From an uncultured Actinomyces sp. (lineage in GTDB: Bacteria; Actinomycetota; Actinomycetes; Actinomycetales; Actinomycetaceae): 8,099 bases of DNA. Every line of letters begins with the position of its first letter. Positions within the stretch are counted from its first letter, which is position 1. The stretch spans positions 1 to 8,099 of the forward strand of contig CALBAF010000614.1 in the NCBI GenBank assembly GCA_937926415.1, given 5' to 3'. Shown piece by piece: positions 1 through 6,684 of this stretch. The notes under the pieces were generated by a model that saw only the letters and a program-made list of their open reading frames with translations, had not been told where the DNA came from and made no database searches. The position numbers and the translations under genes were made by a program.

Positions 1-3000
1 CCTCGGCGCGGGCGAGGGCGTCGCGCAGACGCGTCTGCGCCTGGCCGTAGGCGGTCCAATCGGACTTGCTCATCGCCGAATCAGCGTCGCGCATGGCCGC
101 AGCGGCATCGTTGATGGCCTGCGTCAGGCGGGCACTGGCGTCTCCCGAGGCGGCCGGCGGAGTCGAACCGGATTGGCTGCCATCACCGCTGGCCGGCGGG
201 GTTTGCGGCGTCGAGGTCGAAGAGCCATCGTCAGCGACCAGCTGACGCAGCGATTCCTCAAGGGTGGGCGCGAAGCCAACCTTGTCGCCGAAGGCCGTCA
301 GGACCGAACGCAGCACAGGGTAGGACGCCGAACCCGTGCCCTGCACGTAGACGGGCTGCACGTAGAGCAGGCCGCCGCCCACCGGTAGGGTCAGGAGATT
401 GCCACGGATGACCGTTGAGTCGGCCTGGTTGAGCAGGTTGAGCTGGGTCGCAATCTTTTCGTCGGAGTCGTATTTGTTCTGCACCTGGCCGGGGCCGGGC
501 ACGGTCGTCGAAGACGGGAGGGCGAGGAGGCGTAGCTTGCCGTAGCCCTCGCGCACCTGGCCGGGGGTACTACCGGTCTCGGAGTCGACGGCGAGGAAGC
601 CCGCCATGGCCTCGCGCCGGCCCTCACCGCCACCACCGGGCACGAACACCGAGGTCAGGGAGAACTCAGCGCTTTCCTGTCCGGGCATCTGCATGGTCAG
701 GTAGTACGGCGGCTGCAGGGCGGTCGGAGCGGGCACAGGGTTGCCCTCCGCGTCCACGCGCGCGGACGAGTTGGAGCTGGAGGCCGCGCCGTAGGTGGAG
801 GTCTCCTCCGCCAGGCGCCAACGGTCGCCACCGGAGTAGAAGCCGGCAGCGTCGGTCACGTGGTACGTGGCAAGCAGGTTGCGCTGGACCTTGAACATAT
901 CCTCCGGGTAGCGCAGGTGGCTCATGAGATCACCCGAGATCGCCGAGATGGGCTCGACGCTGCCGGGGTAGATCTTTTCCCAGGTGCGCAGGATCGGATC
1001 CTGGTCGTCCCAACGGAACAGGCGCACGGAGCCGTCGTAGGCGTCGACGATGGCCTTGACGGAGTTACGCATGTAGTTGATCTTGTTGGCCTGGACGTAC
1101 TGGCCCACCTGCGTGGAGCGAGAATCCACGGTGGCGTCCGAGAGGGTCTCGTGCTGCGCGTAGGGGTAGTTGTTCGTGGTCGTGTACGCGTCGACGACCC
1201 AGACGAGGCGCTTGGGGGTCGAGGCGTCGCCGTCCATGTCGACCACGGCGGGGTAGGCGGACTGCTCAAGCGTCAGGTAGGGCGCGACCTTTGCGACGCG
1301 CTGGAGGGGATCGCGATTGTAGAGGATCTGCGAGGCCTCGTTCGTCTGCGAGGAGAAGAACAGGTCCGTGGAGCCGAACTTGATCGCGTACAGGAGCTTG
1401 TTCCACACGTTGCCCACGGAGGGGCCGCCGTTGCCGACGAAGGTCGTGGAGACCTGGCCGCCGACCGCGGTGTCGTCCGGGTAGTCGAGTTCCTGGGGCT
1501 CGGAGCCCTCGGGGGCACCGACGATCGAGTAGTCGGGCGAGCCGGGGCTGAAGTAGACGCGCTCCTCGTAGTCGCCCATCTCTCCGACGGAGGGCACGGA
1601 CTGCTCCCAGTAGGAGGGCAGGCCGTCGCTGGTCAGCTGGTTGCCGTATGCGGCAACCGCTCCGTAGCCGTGCGTGTAGACAGTGTGCTGGTTGACCCAG
1701 GTCTGCTGCTCGGCGGACAGGCCCGCAAGGTTGAGCTCACGCACGGAGATGACCGTGTCACGGCGCTCTCCACCCACGTTGTAGCGGTCGACCTTCATGC
1801 CCGAGTTGAAGCCGTAGTACAGGCGCGACTGCTGCAGCTGCTGGACGGTCTTCGTGATGACCTGGGGGTCGAGCAGACGCACTTGGGAGGTGAGGGACTC
1901 GGTGTCGAACTGCCCCGCCGAGGCCGTGGTGGCCGCGTCGTAGTTCGTCTGATAGTCGACGTCCTGCAGGCCGTAGGCGGCCAGGGTCGCGTCGATGTTG
2001 CGCTGAATATAGGGAGATTCAAGGCTGCGCTGGTTGGGGCGCACGCGGAACTGCTCGACGAGGGCCGGGTAGGCGCCGGCCAGGACGAGGGCGGCGATCA
2101 CCGTAACCGCGACGCCGGTGACCGGCAGTCGCCACGTGCCCTTGAAGGCCGCGACGACGAAGAGGAGCGCAACGAGGCCAGAGATGACCGCCAGGATCGA
2201 GTGCGCGGGCAGCGTCGCGTTGATGTCGGAGTACATGGCTCCATGGATGGAGCCGGAGTCCGAGGTGAGCAGCTCATAGCGGCCCAGCCAGTAGTTCACG
2301 GCGATGAAGAGCGACAGGCAGGCGGCCATCAAGCCGGACTGCAAACGCGCCTGCTTGGAGGCGTGGGGGCGCGGTGCCAGGCGGATCGTTCCGTACAGGT
2401 AGGACACGATGAGGGCCGCGATGAGGGCGATGGTAGTGACGGTCAGCAGGAAGGACACGAGGACCTTCAGCGCGGGCAGGACGAACACGAAGAACGAGAT
2501 GTCCAGACCGAACTGGGGGTCAACCTGATCGAAGGAGGAACGATTCAGGAACTGCAGCAGCGTCTGCCACTCCGTGGCCAGGCGAGCGCCGTTCGTGAAA
2601 CCGAAGAACAGGGCAACGCCCCAGAACGCAAATCGGCGCACGGGCTCGAGAGCCTTCTGGTAGGCGCGCAGGGAGGCCGACGCCTGCCCACGTGTCGAGG
2701 ACGCACGATGCCGGTACGCGTAGGACATCGAGAAGAAAATGAGGGCCGTGGCCACGACGAAACCGACGACGAACAGGCCGATGTGCGCACCCCACTGGGT
2801 GAGAATCACTCGGGTGGCGCTCATCTGGCGGAACCACAGGATCTCAGTCCACACGATCGACGCACCGTAGATGATCGCGCCGATCACGATCAGGACGCCC
2901 AGCGTGATAGCTCCGGGGCCGGGCTTGTGCATCTTCAGCTCGACGGGTGGGCTATCGGGGTCTCGCGGCGCACGCGCTCCCCCCGGGGGGAACAGCGAAA

Positions 3001-3013
3001 AGTTGAAGCTCAC
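1..3013 (-). CDS. UPF0182 family membrane protein (3' end outside window)
   Basis: Reading the minus strand from the GTG at 3013 gives about 1004 uninterrupted codons that run off the left edge. The family is usually near 1000 residues, so only a few C-terminal residues are probably missing. The N-terminal third holds about seven hydrophobic segments (near residues 35-55, 76-99, 126-140, 172-208, 225-243, 272-290 and 297-317). A large extracytoplasmic part follows, with the family signatures VRPNQ and SPYIQRNI (about 325-340) and VYTHGYG (445-451). Residues about 925-961 form a Ser/Thr/Pro/Gly-rich linker, and a charged, Ala-rich helical tail follows. The start is supported by GAGAGGA at 3019-3025, five bases before the GTG. 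The biochemical function of the family is unknown. Its place beside a membrane protease suggests an envelope role, which is inference. Family assignment is very secure. Confidence 0.95.
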   Translation of the reverse strand, partial: MSFNFSLFPPGGARAPRDPDSPPVELKMHKPGPGAITLGVLIVIGAIIYGASIVWTEILWFRQMSATRVILTQWGAHIGLFVVGFVVATALIFFSMSYAYRHRASSTRGQASASLRAYQKALEPVRRFAFWGVALFFGFTNGARLATEWQTLLQFLNRSSFDQVDPQFGLDISFFVFVLPALKVLVSFLLTVTTIALIAALIVSYLYGTIRLAPRPHASKQARLQSGLMAACLSLFIAVNYWLGRYELLTSDSGSIHGAMYSDINATLPAHSILAVISGLVALLFVVAAFKGTWRLPVTGVAVTVIAALVLAGAYPALVEQFRVRPNQRSLESPYIQRNIDATLAAYGLQDVDYQTNYDAATTASAGQFDTESLTSQVRLLDPQVITKTVQQLQQSRLYYGFNSGMKVDRYNVGGERRDTVISVRELNLAGLSAEQQTWVNQHTVYTHGYGAVAAYGNQLTSDGLPSYWEQSVPSVGEMGDYEERVYFSPGSPDYSIVGAPEGSEPQELDYPDDTAVGGQVSTTFVGNGGPSVGNVWNKLLYAIKFGSTDLFFSSQTNEASQILYNRDPLQRVAKVAPYLTLEQSAYPAVVDMDGDASTPKRLVWVVDAYTTTNNYPYAQHETLSDATVDSRSTQVGQYVQANKINYMRNSVKAIVDAYDGSVRLFRWDDQDPILRTWEKIYPGSVEPISAISGDLMSHLRYPEDMFKVQRNLLATYHVTDAAGFYSGGDRWRLAEETSTYGAASSSNSSARVDAEGNPVPAPTALQPPYYLTMQMPGQESAEFSLTSVFVPGGGGEGRREAMAGFLAVDSETGSTPGQVREGYGKLRLLALPSSTTVPGPGQVQNKYDSDEKIATQLNLLNQADSTVIRGNLLTLPVGGGLLYVQPVYVQGTGSASYPVLRSVLTAFGDKVGFAPTLEESLRQLVADDGSSTSTPQTPPASGDGSQSGSTPPAASGDASARLTQAINDAAAAMRDADSAMSKSDWTAYGQAQTRLRDALARAE

Positions 3014-3018
3014 GGCAG

Positions 3019-3025
3019 TCCTCTC
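3019..3025 (-). promoter_or_regulatory. Ribosome binding site for the UPF0182 gene
   Basis: GAGAGGA on the minus strand lies five bases upstream of the GTG at 3013. It decides this GTG as the start, because no ATG with a comparable site lies nearby in frame. Confidence 0.7.
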
Positions 3026-3049
3026 TGTAAAACCGATTAGCTCCGATCC

Positions 3050-3055
3050 AGTGTA
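3050..3055 (-). promoter_or_regulatory. Candidate -10 element for the UPF0182 gene
   Basis: TACACT on the minus strand fits the actinobacterial TANNNT -10 pattern and lies about 37 bases before the start codon, leaving a short leader that contains the ribosome binding site. No convincing -35 hexamer is visible at 17-19 bases spacing, so this is tentative. The whole 3014-3114 gap must hold promoters for both divergent genes. Confidence 0.3.
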
Positions 3056-3114
3056 GCCGCGCACATGGACTTCTTCGTCTCTGTCTTATTCGCTCTCCGT
3101 GAGATTATGGGGTT

Positions 3115-3684
3115 ATGACTGTTGAGATGATGCCGAGTGCGCGCGAGATCGCGCTGGCCAACGTGGTTATCGATATCGAGAAGGGCGCGGCCCGTGTGGG
3201 CTGGGATCACGCCCCGTCCATCTACGCACTGGTTCCCACGGCGATGCTGCTGGCTGATCCGAACCTGCCCGCCGACATCGCCGAGCAGCTGCGCACCGGC
3301 TGGGATGGGACCGAGGACCACCTGAGCGCCATCATCCAGGAGGACCTGGCCGACGACGACATCGAGCAGGTCCTGGCGCACCTGGCCTGGCCCGAGACCG
3401 TTCCGGGCGCCGCACTGACCGTCGAGCGCATCGTCGTTCCGCCGGAGGTCGAGGACGAGGCCCCCGAGGACCCCGACGAGGCCCTGGCCTTCATCTCGAA
3501 TCACCCCCTGCGCACGGACGTGCGTCTGGCCGTTGGCGTCATGCGGACGGGCGAGTCCTGGTGCGCGCTCCGTACCCGCGCCTTCGACTCCGACGACAAG
3601 GTCGGGCAGGGCTCGACGCTCGTCCCCGCGCTGGTGGACGCCCTGCGCGCATCCCTCGAGCCGGTGACGGACGAGGAAGCCTGA
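3115..3684 (+). CDS. PPA1309 family protein, function unknown
   Basis: A 189-residue soluble, acidic protein with no signal peptide or membrane segment. It resembles the actinobacterial PPA1309 family, often found between the YlbL-type protease gene and the UPF0182 gene, as it is here. Visible landmarks are an N-terminal helical part with DIEKGAARVGWDHAP (about 20-34) and YALVPT (37-42), and a central acidic linker (about 110-122, rich in Glu, Asp and Pro). A C-terminal part follows with HPLRTDVRLAVGVMRTGESW (about 130-149) and LVPALVDALRASLEP (169-183). The ATG at 3115 has only a weak GGGG before it, and the in-frame ATGs at 3127 and 3130 are alternatives. GATTAT at 3103-3108 sits six bases before the ATG, so a leaderless mRNA is possible. 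No activity can be named. Transcription probably ends at the hairpin just downstream. Confidence 0.88.
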   Translation: MTVEMMPSAREIALANVVIDIEKGAARVGWDHAPSIYALVPTAMLLADPNLPADIAEQLRTGWDGTEDHLSAIIQEDLADDDIEQVLAHLAWPETVPGAALTVERIVVPPEVEDEAPEDPDEALAFISNHPLRTDVRLAVGVMRTGESWCALRTRAFDSDDKVGQGSTLVPALVDALRASLEPVTDEEA

Positions 3685-3696
3685 GAGCATAGAGGA

Positions 3697-3737
3697 GGCC
3701 CCGGCCTCGTCCGGACCAGATGGACGAGGCCGGGGCC
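3697..3737. terminator. Strong hairpin, probable bidirectional terminator
   Basis: A perfect 16-bp inverted repeat: left arm GGCCCCGGCCTCGTCC at 3697-3712, nine-base loop GGACCAGAT at 3713-3721, right arm at 3722-3737. It begins 12 bases after the stop of the plus gene and lies 52 bases past the stop of the minus gene at 3790. The T-run after the stem is short on the plus strand (CTTTG), and the minus side has CTCCTCT, so it is a GC-rich actinobacterial-type terminator with weak U-tracts. Serving both convergent genes is inferred from its position. Confidence 0.8.
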
Positions 3738-3789
3738 CTTTGCCGCCCACCTGACGTGAAGCGGCGGGCGGGCTTGAGAGTGCCCCGCG

Positions 3790-5004
3790 CTACTGACAGG
3801 TCGGCAGGGTGTCCCCGGTGCCGCCCGCGATCGAGTGCACGGCGTTCACCGCCTCGTCGAGGGTGGACACCGAGACGACACGCAGACCGTCGGGGACGTG
3901 TCCGACGACCTCGTTACAGTTCTCGGAGGGTGCGAGGAACCACTGGGCGCCGTCACGGTGCGCGCCCCACAGCTTCTGCTGGATGCCCCCAATACCGCCG
4001 ACGTACCCGTCGTAGGACATGGTGCCGGTACCCGCGATAACGTTGCCGCCGGTCATATCGCCGGGGGTCAGACGATCGATAATGCTCAGCGAGAACATCA
4101 TGCCTGCACTCGGGCCACCCACACCGTCGATGTTGACGGTGATGTCGACGGGCAGGACGGGTTCGACGGAGAGGTAGACGCCGAGCTTGGAGCCGCTCTC
4201 GGTGGCGGACGCGGCGACAGACTCGAAGGAGACATCCTGCGGGGTGCCTTCTCGCTCGATCGTCAGCGTCATCATGGAACCGGCCGGCACGGAACGCATG
4301 AGCGCGAAGGGGGTCGCGGCGCTGGTGATCTCATGGCGTACACCATCGGGGGTGGTGATCGCACGGAGGATGTCTCCCTGTTGGACGACCCCTTCCGCGT
4401 TGGTCCCCTCGACCGCACCCTCAATCGTGACCGTCGCGGGGACCTCCCACCCGAGGTACTCGAGGGCGGCGACCTGCGAGGTCGTCTGCGAGTTGCGCAT
4501 CATGGCCAGCTGCGCCGCGCTCGTCCGCTCATGCGTCGTTCCCTCGGGATACACCGACTCGTAATCCAGGATCTTGCTGTGAGAGTCAAAGTACGCGGCG
4601 ATGAGCTGCGCGAAGTTCAGGCGAGACTTGGGGTTTCCCGATTCGGACACCGTCACCATGCGCAACTGCCCCTGCCCCGGCTTCGCGGGCGCCTTGTACG
4701 AGGTGGACTGAGGCTCGTCCTGCTGGATCGGTTCGCCCGTCGCAGGGTCGGTTCCCTCGATCTGAAGCATGGGAACGCCGTTGTCGGATCCCAGCACATT
4801 GAAGGTCGGGCCGGGGCTATTAACCACGAAGGGAACGGGGACCCAGAAGAGGATCGCCACCATAGCGAGCGCAGCGAGGACCGCCGTGATGAGCCGCCAG
4901 CTGACGATAGGGATACGCCGGGTGGAGTCATCCTCCTGCAGGGGCACCAGCTCGATATTGTCCGAGGTCATCTGCGCATCGTTCACCGTGTCATTGTGTC
5001 CCAC
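3790..5004 (-). CDS. YlbL-like membrane PDZ / Lon-type serine protease
   Basis: A 404-residue protein from the GTG at 5004, related to B. subtilis YlbL and mycobacterial Rv3194c. Using that start, a short cytoplasmic N-terminus leads to one transmembrane segment (about 38-61), followed by the family motif NSPGPTFNVLG (62-72). A PDZ domain spans about 186-266, including VVQQGDILRAI. The C-terminal Lon-like domain has GGPSAG (296-301) with predicted nucleophile Ser299 and GGIGGIQQK with predicted general base Lys344, so the Ser-Lys dyad looks intact. There is no ATPase domain, as usual for this family, and the protease part should face outside the membrane. The GTG at 5004 has AGGGGG five bases upstream. 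An in-frame GTG at 5037 would add 11 residues (415 in total), and the ATG at 4971 would remove 11. Likely role is membrane-associated proteolysis; substrate unknown. Confidence 0.92.
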   Translation of the reverse strand: MGHNDTVNDAQMTSDNIELVPLQEDDSTRRIPIVSWRLITAVLAALAMVAILFWVPVPFVVNSPGPTFNVLGSDNGVPMLQIEGTDPATGEPIQQDEPQSTSYKAPAKPGQGQLRMVTVSESGNPKSRLNFAQLIAAYFDSHSKILDYESVYPEGTTHERTSAAQLAMMRNSQTTSQVAALEYLGWEVPATVTIEGAVEGTNAEGVVQQGDILRAITTPDGVRHEITSAATPFALMRSVPAGSMMTLTIEREGTPQDVSFESVAASATESGSKLGVYLSVEPVLPVDITVNIDGVGGPSAGMMFSLSIIDRLTPGDMTGGNVIAGTGTMSYDGYVGGIGGIQQKLWGAHRDGAQWFLAPSENCNEVVGHVPDGLRVVSVSTLDEAVNAVHSIAGGTGDTLPTCQ

Positions 5005-5009
5005 CCGCT

Positions 5010-5015
5010 CCCCCT
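5010..5015 (-). promoter_or_regulatory. Ribosome binding site favouring the GTG start at 5004
   Basis: AGGGGG on the minus strand is five bases before the GTG at 5004. The longer in-frame start at 5037 has only GAAGGG directly abutting it, or GAGAG eight bases before it. The shorter start is therefore preferred but not proven. Confidence 0.45.
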
Positions 5016-5066
5016 GCGCACGCGCGCCGCGCGCCACCCCTTCAGCTCTCAGCGTTTTTGCAGACG

Positions 5067-5072
5067 ATTGTC
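5067..5072 (-). promoter_or_regulatory. Candidate -10 element for the PDZ/Lon protease gene
   Basis: GACAAT on the minus strand matches four of six positions of TATAAT and lies about 30 bases before the GTG at 5037 and about 62 before the GTG at 5004. No good -35 is visible. Tentative. Confidence 0.2.
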
Positions 5073-5095
5073 AGCCCCTGCGAACAACGGACGGC

Positions 5096-5101
5096 TAGTC
5101 T
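5096..5101 (+). promoter_or_regulatory. -10 element of a probable leaderless promoter
   Basis: TAGTCT fits TANNNT and is followed by six bases and then the ATG at 5108. This puts the expected transcription start on or next to the A of the start codon. No Shine-Dalgarno sequence precedes that ATG, which agrees with a leaderless mRNA of the kind common in Actinobacteria. TTGTCA at 5068-5073 is 22 bases upstream, too far for a standard -35. Confidence 0.45.
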
Positions 5102-5107
5102 GTGGTC

Positions 5108-6574
5108 ATGAACGAGTTTGACTCCGGCACCCCGTTTGAGGACTTCCTACGCTCGATCCTGGGCGAGGAGGCGGCAGCTGAGGCCGCGCGCGCCCTGCAG
5201 GCGCAGGGTTTCGATCCCGCGAATCTTCCACCGGAGTTTTCCGATCCCGCACGTATGCGCGCGGCGATGGGCCAGTTCCAGTTCCTCATGAACACGACGG
5301 CCGGACCGGTCAATTGGCGCATGGTGGAGGACAGCGCGAAGCAGGCGGCGTACGCGAGCGGCGACCCCTCCCCCACGGCGACCGAGGCCGAGGCCGCGCG
5401 CCAGGCGATGACGATCGCGGACCTGTGGCTCGATGCGGTCACTGATTTCGCCTCCGGCCCGGTCACCCGCGACGTGTGGAGCAAGGTCGCGTGGGTCGAG
5501 CACACGATTCCGACGTGGAAGCGTATCTGCGAGCCCGTGGCCCTGAACGTGTCGCGCGCCCTGTCCGCTGCACTCTCGGAGCAATTCGGTTCCGAGGGTC
5601 TGGGGGATGCGGCCTCCCTGCCGGACGGCATGGCCGCGATGCTCGGCAAGACGCAGGAGATGATGCCGCGTCTGTCGGCGATGATGTTCTCCGCGCAGAT
5701 CGCACGCGCGCTGGCGGCCCTGGCCGGCGAGTCGTTCGGCACCTTCGACACGGGTATTCCTCTGTCGGACACGTCGCACGCGGCCCTACTGCCGCATAAC
5801 GTCGCGCAGTTCTCCGAGGGGCTCGACGTTCCCTTCGACGAGGTCCGCCAGTTCCTGGCCGTGCGAGAGGCGGCGCATCGCCGGCTCTTCGCCTCGGTCC
5901 CGTGGCTGGAGGGAGACCTGGTGCGCGCGGTTGAGCGCTACGCCGCCCAGATCGCGATCGACACGGAGGCGATCTCCGAAGCTGCGCGCTCGGTAGACCC
6001 CTCTGACCCGTCGTCCGTCGAGTCGGCCCTCAGCGGTGGCGTGTTCGCACTGTCGACGACGCCCGATCAGCGGCGCGCGCTCACGCGCCTGGAGACGATG
6101 TTGGCACTCATCGAGGGATGGGTCGAGGTCGTGACGGCCCGCGCGACCCTGCCCTACCTGCCCCACGCGGACGCGCTGCGCGAGATGATGCGTCGCCGCC
6201 GCGCATCGGGTGGCCCCGCGGAGGAGATCCTGGGGACCCTCATGGGACTGAAGATGCGCCCGCGTCAGGCTCGAGGTGCCGCATCGATCTTTGCGCTGGT
6301 GGAGGCCGACGGCGGGCGTGACGCTCGCGAGGCCCTGTGGTCGCACCCGGACATGGTTCCCTCCGAGACGGAGCTGGCAACGCCGGACACCTTCCTGACG
6401 CTGCGCCGGGCTGCGGCCGAAGAGGACGCGGATATCGACGCTGCACTGAACTCTCTCTTGGACGGAACGCTCGGTTGGGCGGATGGACTGGAGCCCGGGG
6501 ACGAGGCCTCGGCCGGCTCGGACGACGAACCGGAGGAGCCCGAAGCATCCAACCCCAAGGACGAGACGAACTAA
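5108..6574 (+). CDS. Zincin_2 (DUF2342) family putative zinc metalloprotease
   Basis: A 488-residue protein of the actinobacterial Zincin_2/DUF2342 family, usually annotated as zinc-dependent metalloprotease or putative hydrolase (the mycobacterial relative is Rv3195). Family landmarks are PVNW (67-70), LLPHNVAQFSEGLDVP (about 227-242), VREAAHRRLF (252-261), and LALIEGWVEVV (332-342) with Glu336. REAAH supplies Glu254 and His257 but is not a canonical HExxH, so zinc binding and protease activity are family predictions rather than something shown here. The C-terminal 27 residues are acidic and low complexity and probably disordered. No signal peptide or membrane span is seen, so it should be cytoplasmic. 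The ATG at 5108 is preferred because of the leaderless-type -10; a GTG at 5102 would add two residues. It is divergent from the PDZ/Lon protease gene across about 100 bases. Confidence 0.9.
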   Translation: MNEFDSGTPFEDFLRSILGEEAAAEAARALQAQGFDPANLPPEFSDPARMRAAMGQFQFLMNTTAGPVNWRMVEDSAKQAAYASGDPSPTATEAEAARQAMTIADLWLDAVTDFASGPVTRDVWSKVAWVEHTIPTWKRICEPVALNVSRALSAALSEQFGSEGLGDAASLPDGMAAMLGKTQEMMPRLSAMMFSAQIARALAALAGESFGTFDTGIPLSDTSHAALLPHNVAQFSEGLDVPFDEVRQFLAVREAAHRRLFASVPWLEGDLVRAVERYAAQIAIDTEAISEAARSVDPSDPSSVESALSGGVFALSTTPDQRRALTRLETMLALIEGWVEVVTARATLPYLPHADALREMMRRRRASGGPAEEILGTLMGLKMRPRQARGAASIFALVEADGGRDAREALWSHPDMVPSETELATPDTFLTLRRAAAEEDADIDAALNSLLDGTLGWADGLEPGDEASAGSDDEPEEPEASNPKDETN

Positions 6575-6598
6575 GACGAAAAGGAAAGATCTGACAAG

Positions 6599-6607
6599 TT
6601 ATCCACA
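6599..6607 (+). promoter_or_regulatory. Consensus DnaA box (TTATCCACA)
   Basis: An exact match to the classical 9-mer DnaA box, TTATCCACA, inside the A/T-rich 110-base gap between the Zincin_2 and ThiF-like genes. High-GC Actinobacteria often favour TTGTCCACA, which differs at one base. I see only this box and no DNA-unwinding element or dnaA/dnaN genes, so it is not an origin. It could be a dispersed DnaA-binding or regulatory site upstream of the next gene, or chance. Confidence 0.5.
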
Positions 6608-6646
6608 GATTTTTCAAAACGCCACATTGGGAGGACATCAAGGTTC

Positions 6647-6673
6647 ATGATATCTCCAACAGTTACGAACTGA
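6647..6673 (+). CDS. Possible 8-codon upstream ORF (MISPTVTN)
   Basis: ATG at 6647 opens an 8-residue reading frame ending in TGA at 6671-6673. AAGG lies four bases before the ATG with overlap into the leader, and GGGAGG lies 12-13 bases before it. Its stop codon overlaps the AAGGAG ribosome binding site of the ThiF-like gene, and the two start codons are 38 bases apart. This geometry would suit a leader peptide or translational coupling. It may equally be chance, since such a short frame has no coding statistics. Confidence 0.2.
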   Translation: MISPTVTN

Positions 6674-6678
6674 AGGAG
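6673..6678 (+). promoter_or_regulatory. Ribosome binding site of the ThiF-like gene
   Basis: AAGGAG lies six bases before the ATG at 6685, a near-ideal Shine-Dalgarno arrangement that fixes the start of the ThiF-like gene. Confidence 0.75.
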
Positions 6679-6684
6679 ACCATC

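Larger units (their letters stand above)
6575..6684. other. A/T-rich intergenic gap upstream of the ThiF-like gene
   Basis: This 110-base gap is visibly richer in A/T than the coding sequence around it. It holds the DnaA box, the inverted TTTTCAAAA at 6611-6619 next to it, a purine-rich GGGAGGA at 6629-6635, the possible 8-codon ORF, and the ribosome binding site. No clear terminator hairpin follows the Zincin_2 stop, so the two genes may be partly cotranscribed. A promoter here is likely but I cannot assign hexamers with confidence. Confidence 0.5.

Noticed and set aside
860..3040. A 726-codon open frame on the plus strand opposite the UPF0182 gene
   Set aside because: It is codon-aligned with the minus-strand gene, where G/C-rich third positions suppress antisense stops. 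The translation is rich in Arg, Gly, Asp and Val, resembles no family, and runs opposite clear UPF0182 motifs.
3037..3750. A 237-codon minus-strand open frame opposite the PPA1309 gene
   Set aside because: It crosses both the probable terminator hairpin and the divergent promoter gap, and the plus strand has the recognisable PPA1309 protein.
5068..5073. TTGTCA as a -35 for the Zincin_2 promoter
   Set aside because: The spacing to TAGTCT is 22 bases, longer than the normal 16-19.
3835..5121. A 428-codon open frame on the plus strand opposite the PDZ/Lon protease gene
   Set aside because: The minus strand encodes a protein with transmembrane, PDZ and Ser-Lys motifs; the plus frame is compositionally a shadow and runs past the divergent promoter region.
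5147..5779. Minus-strand open frames of 210-225 codons opposite the Zincin_2 gene
   Set aside because: They are Arg-rich shadows without family motifs, while the plus strand has the REAAH and LLPHNV family signatures.
6575..6684. A replication origin, suggested by the DnaA box in an A/T-rich gap
   Set aside because: There is only one box, the gap is 110 bases, and none of the usual origin neighbours (dnaA, dnaN, rpmH) are present.
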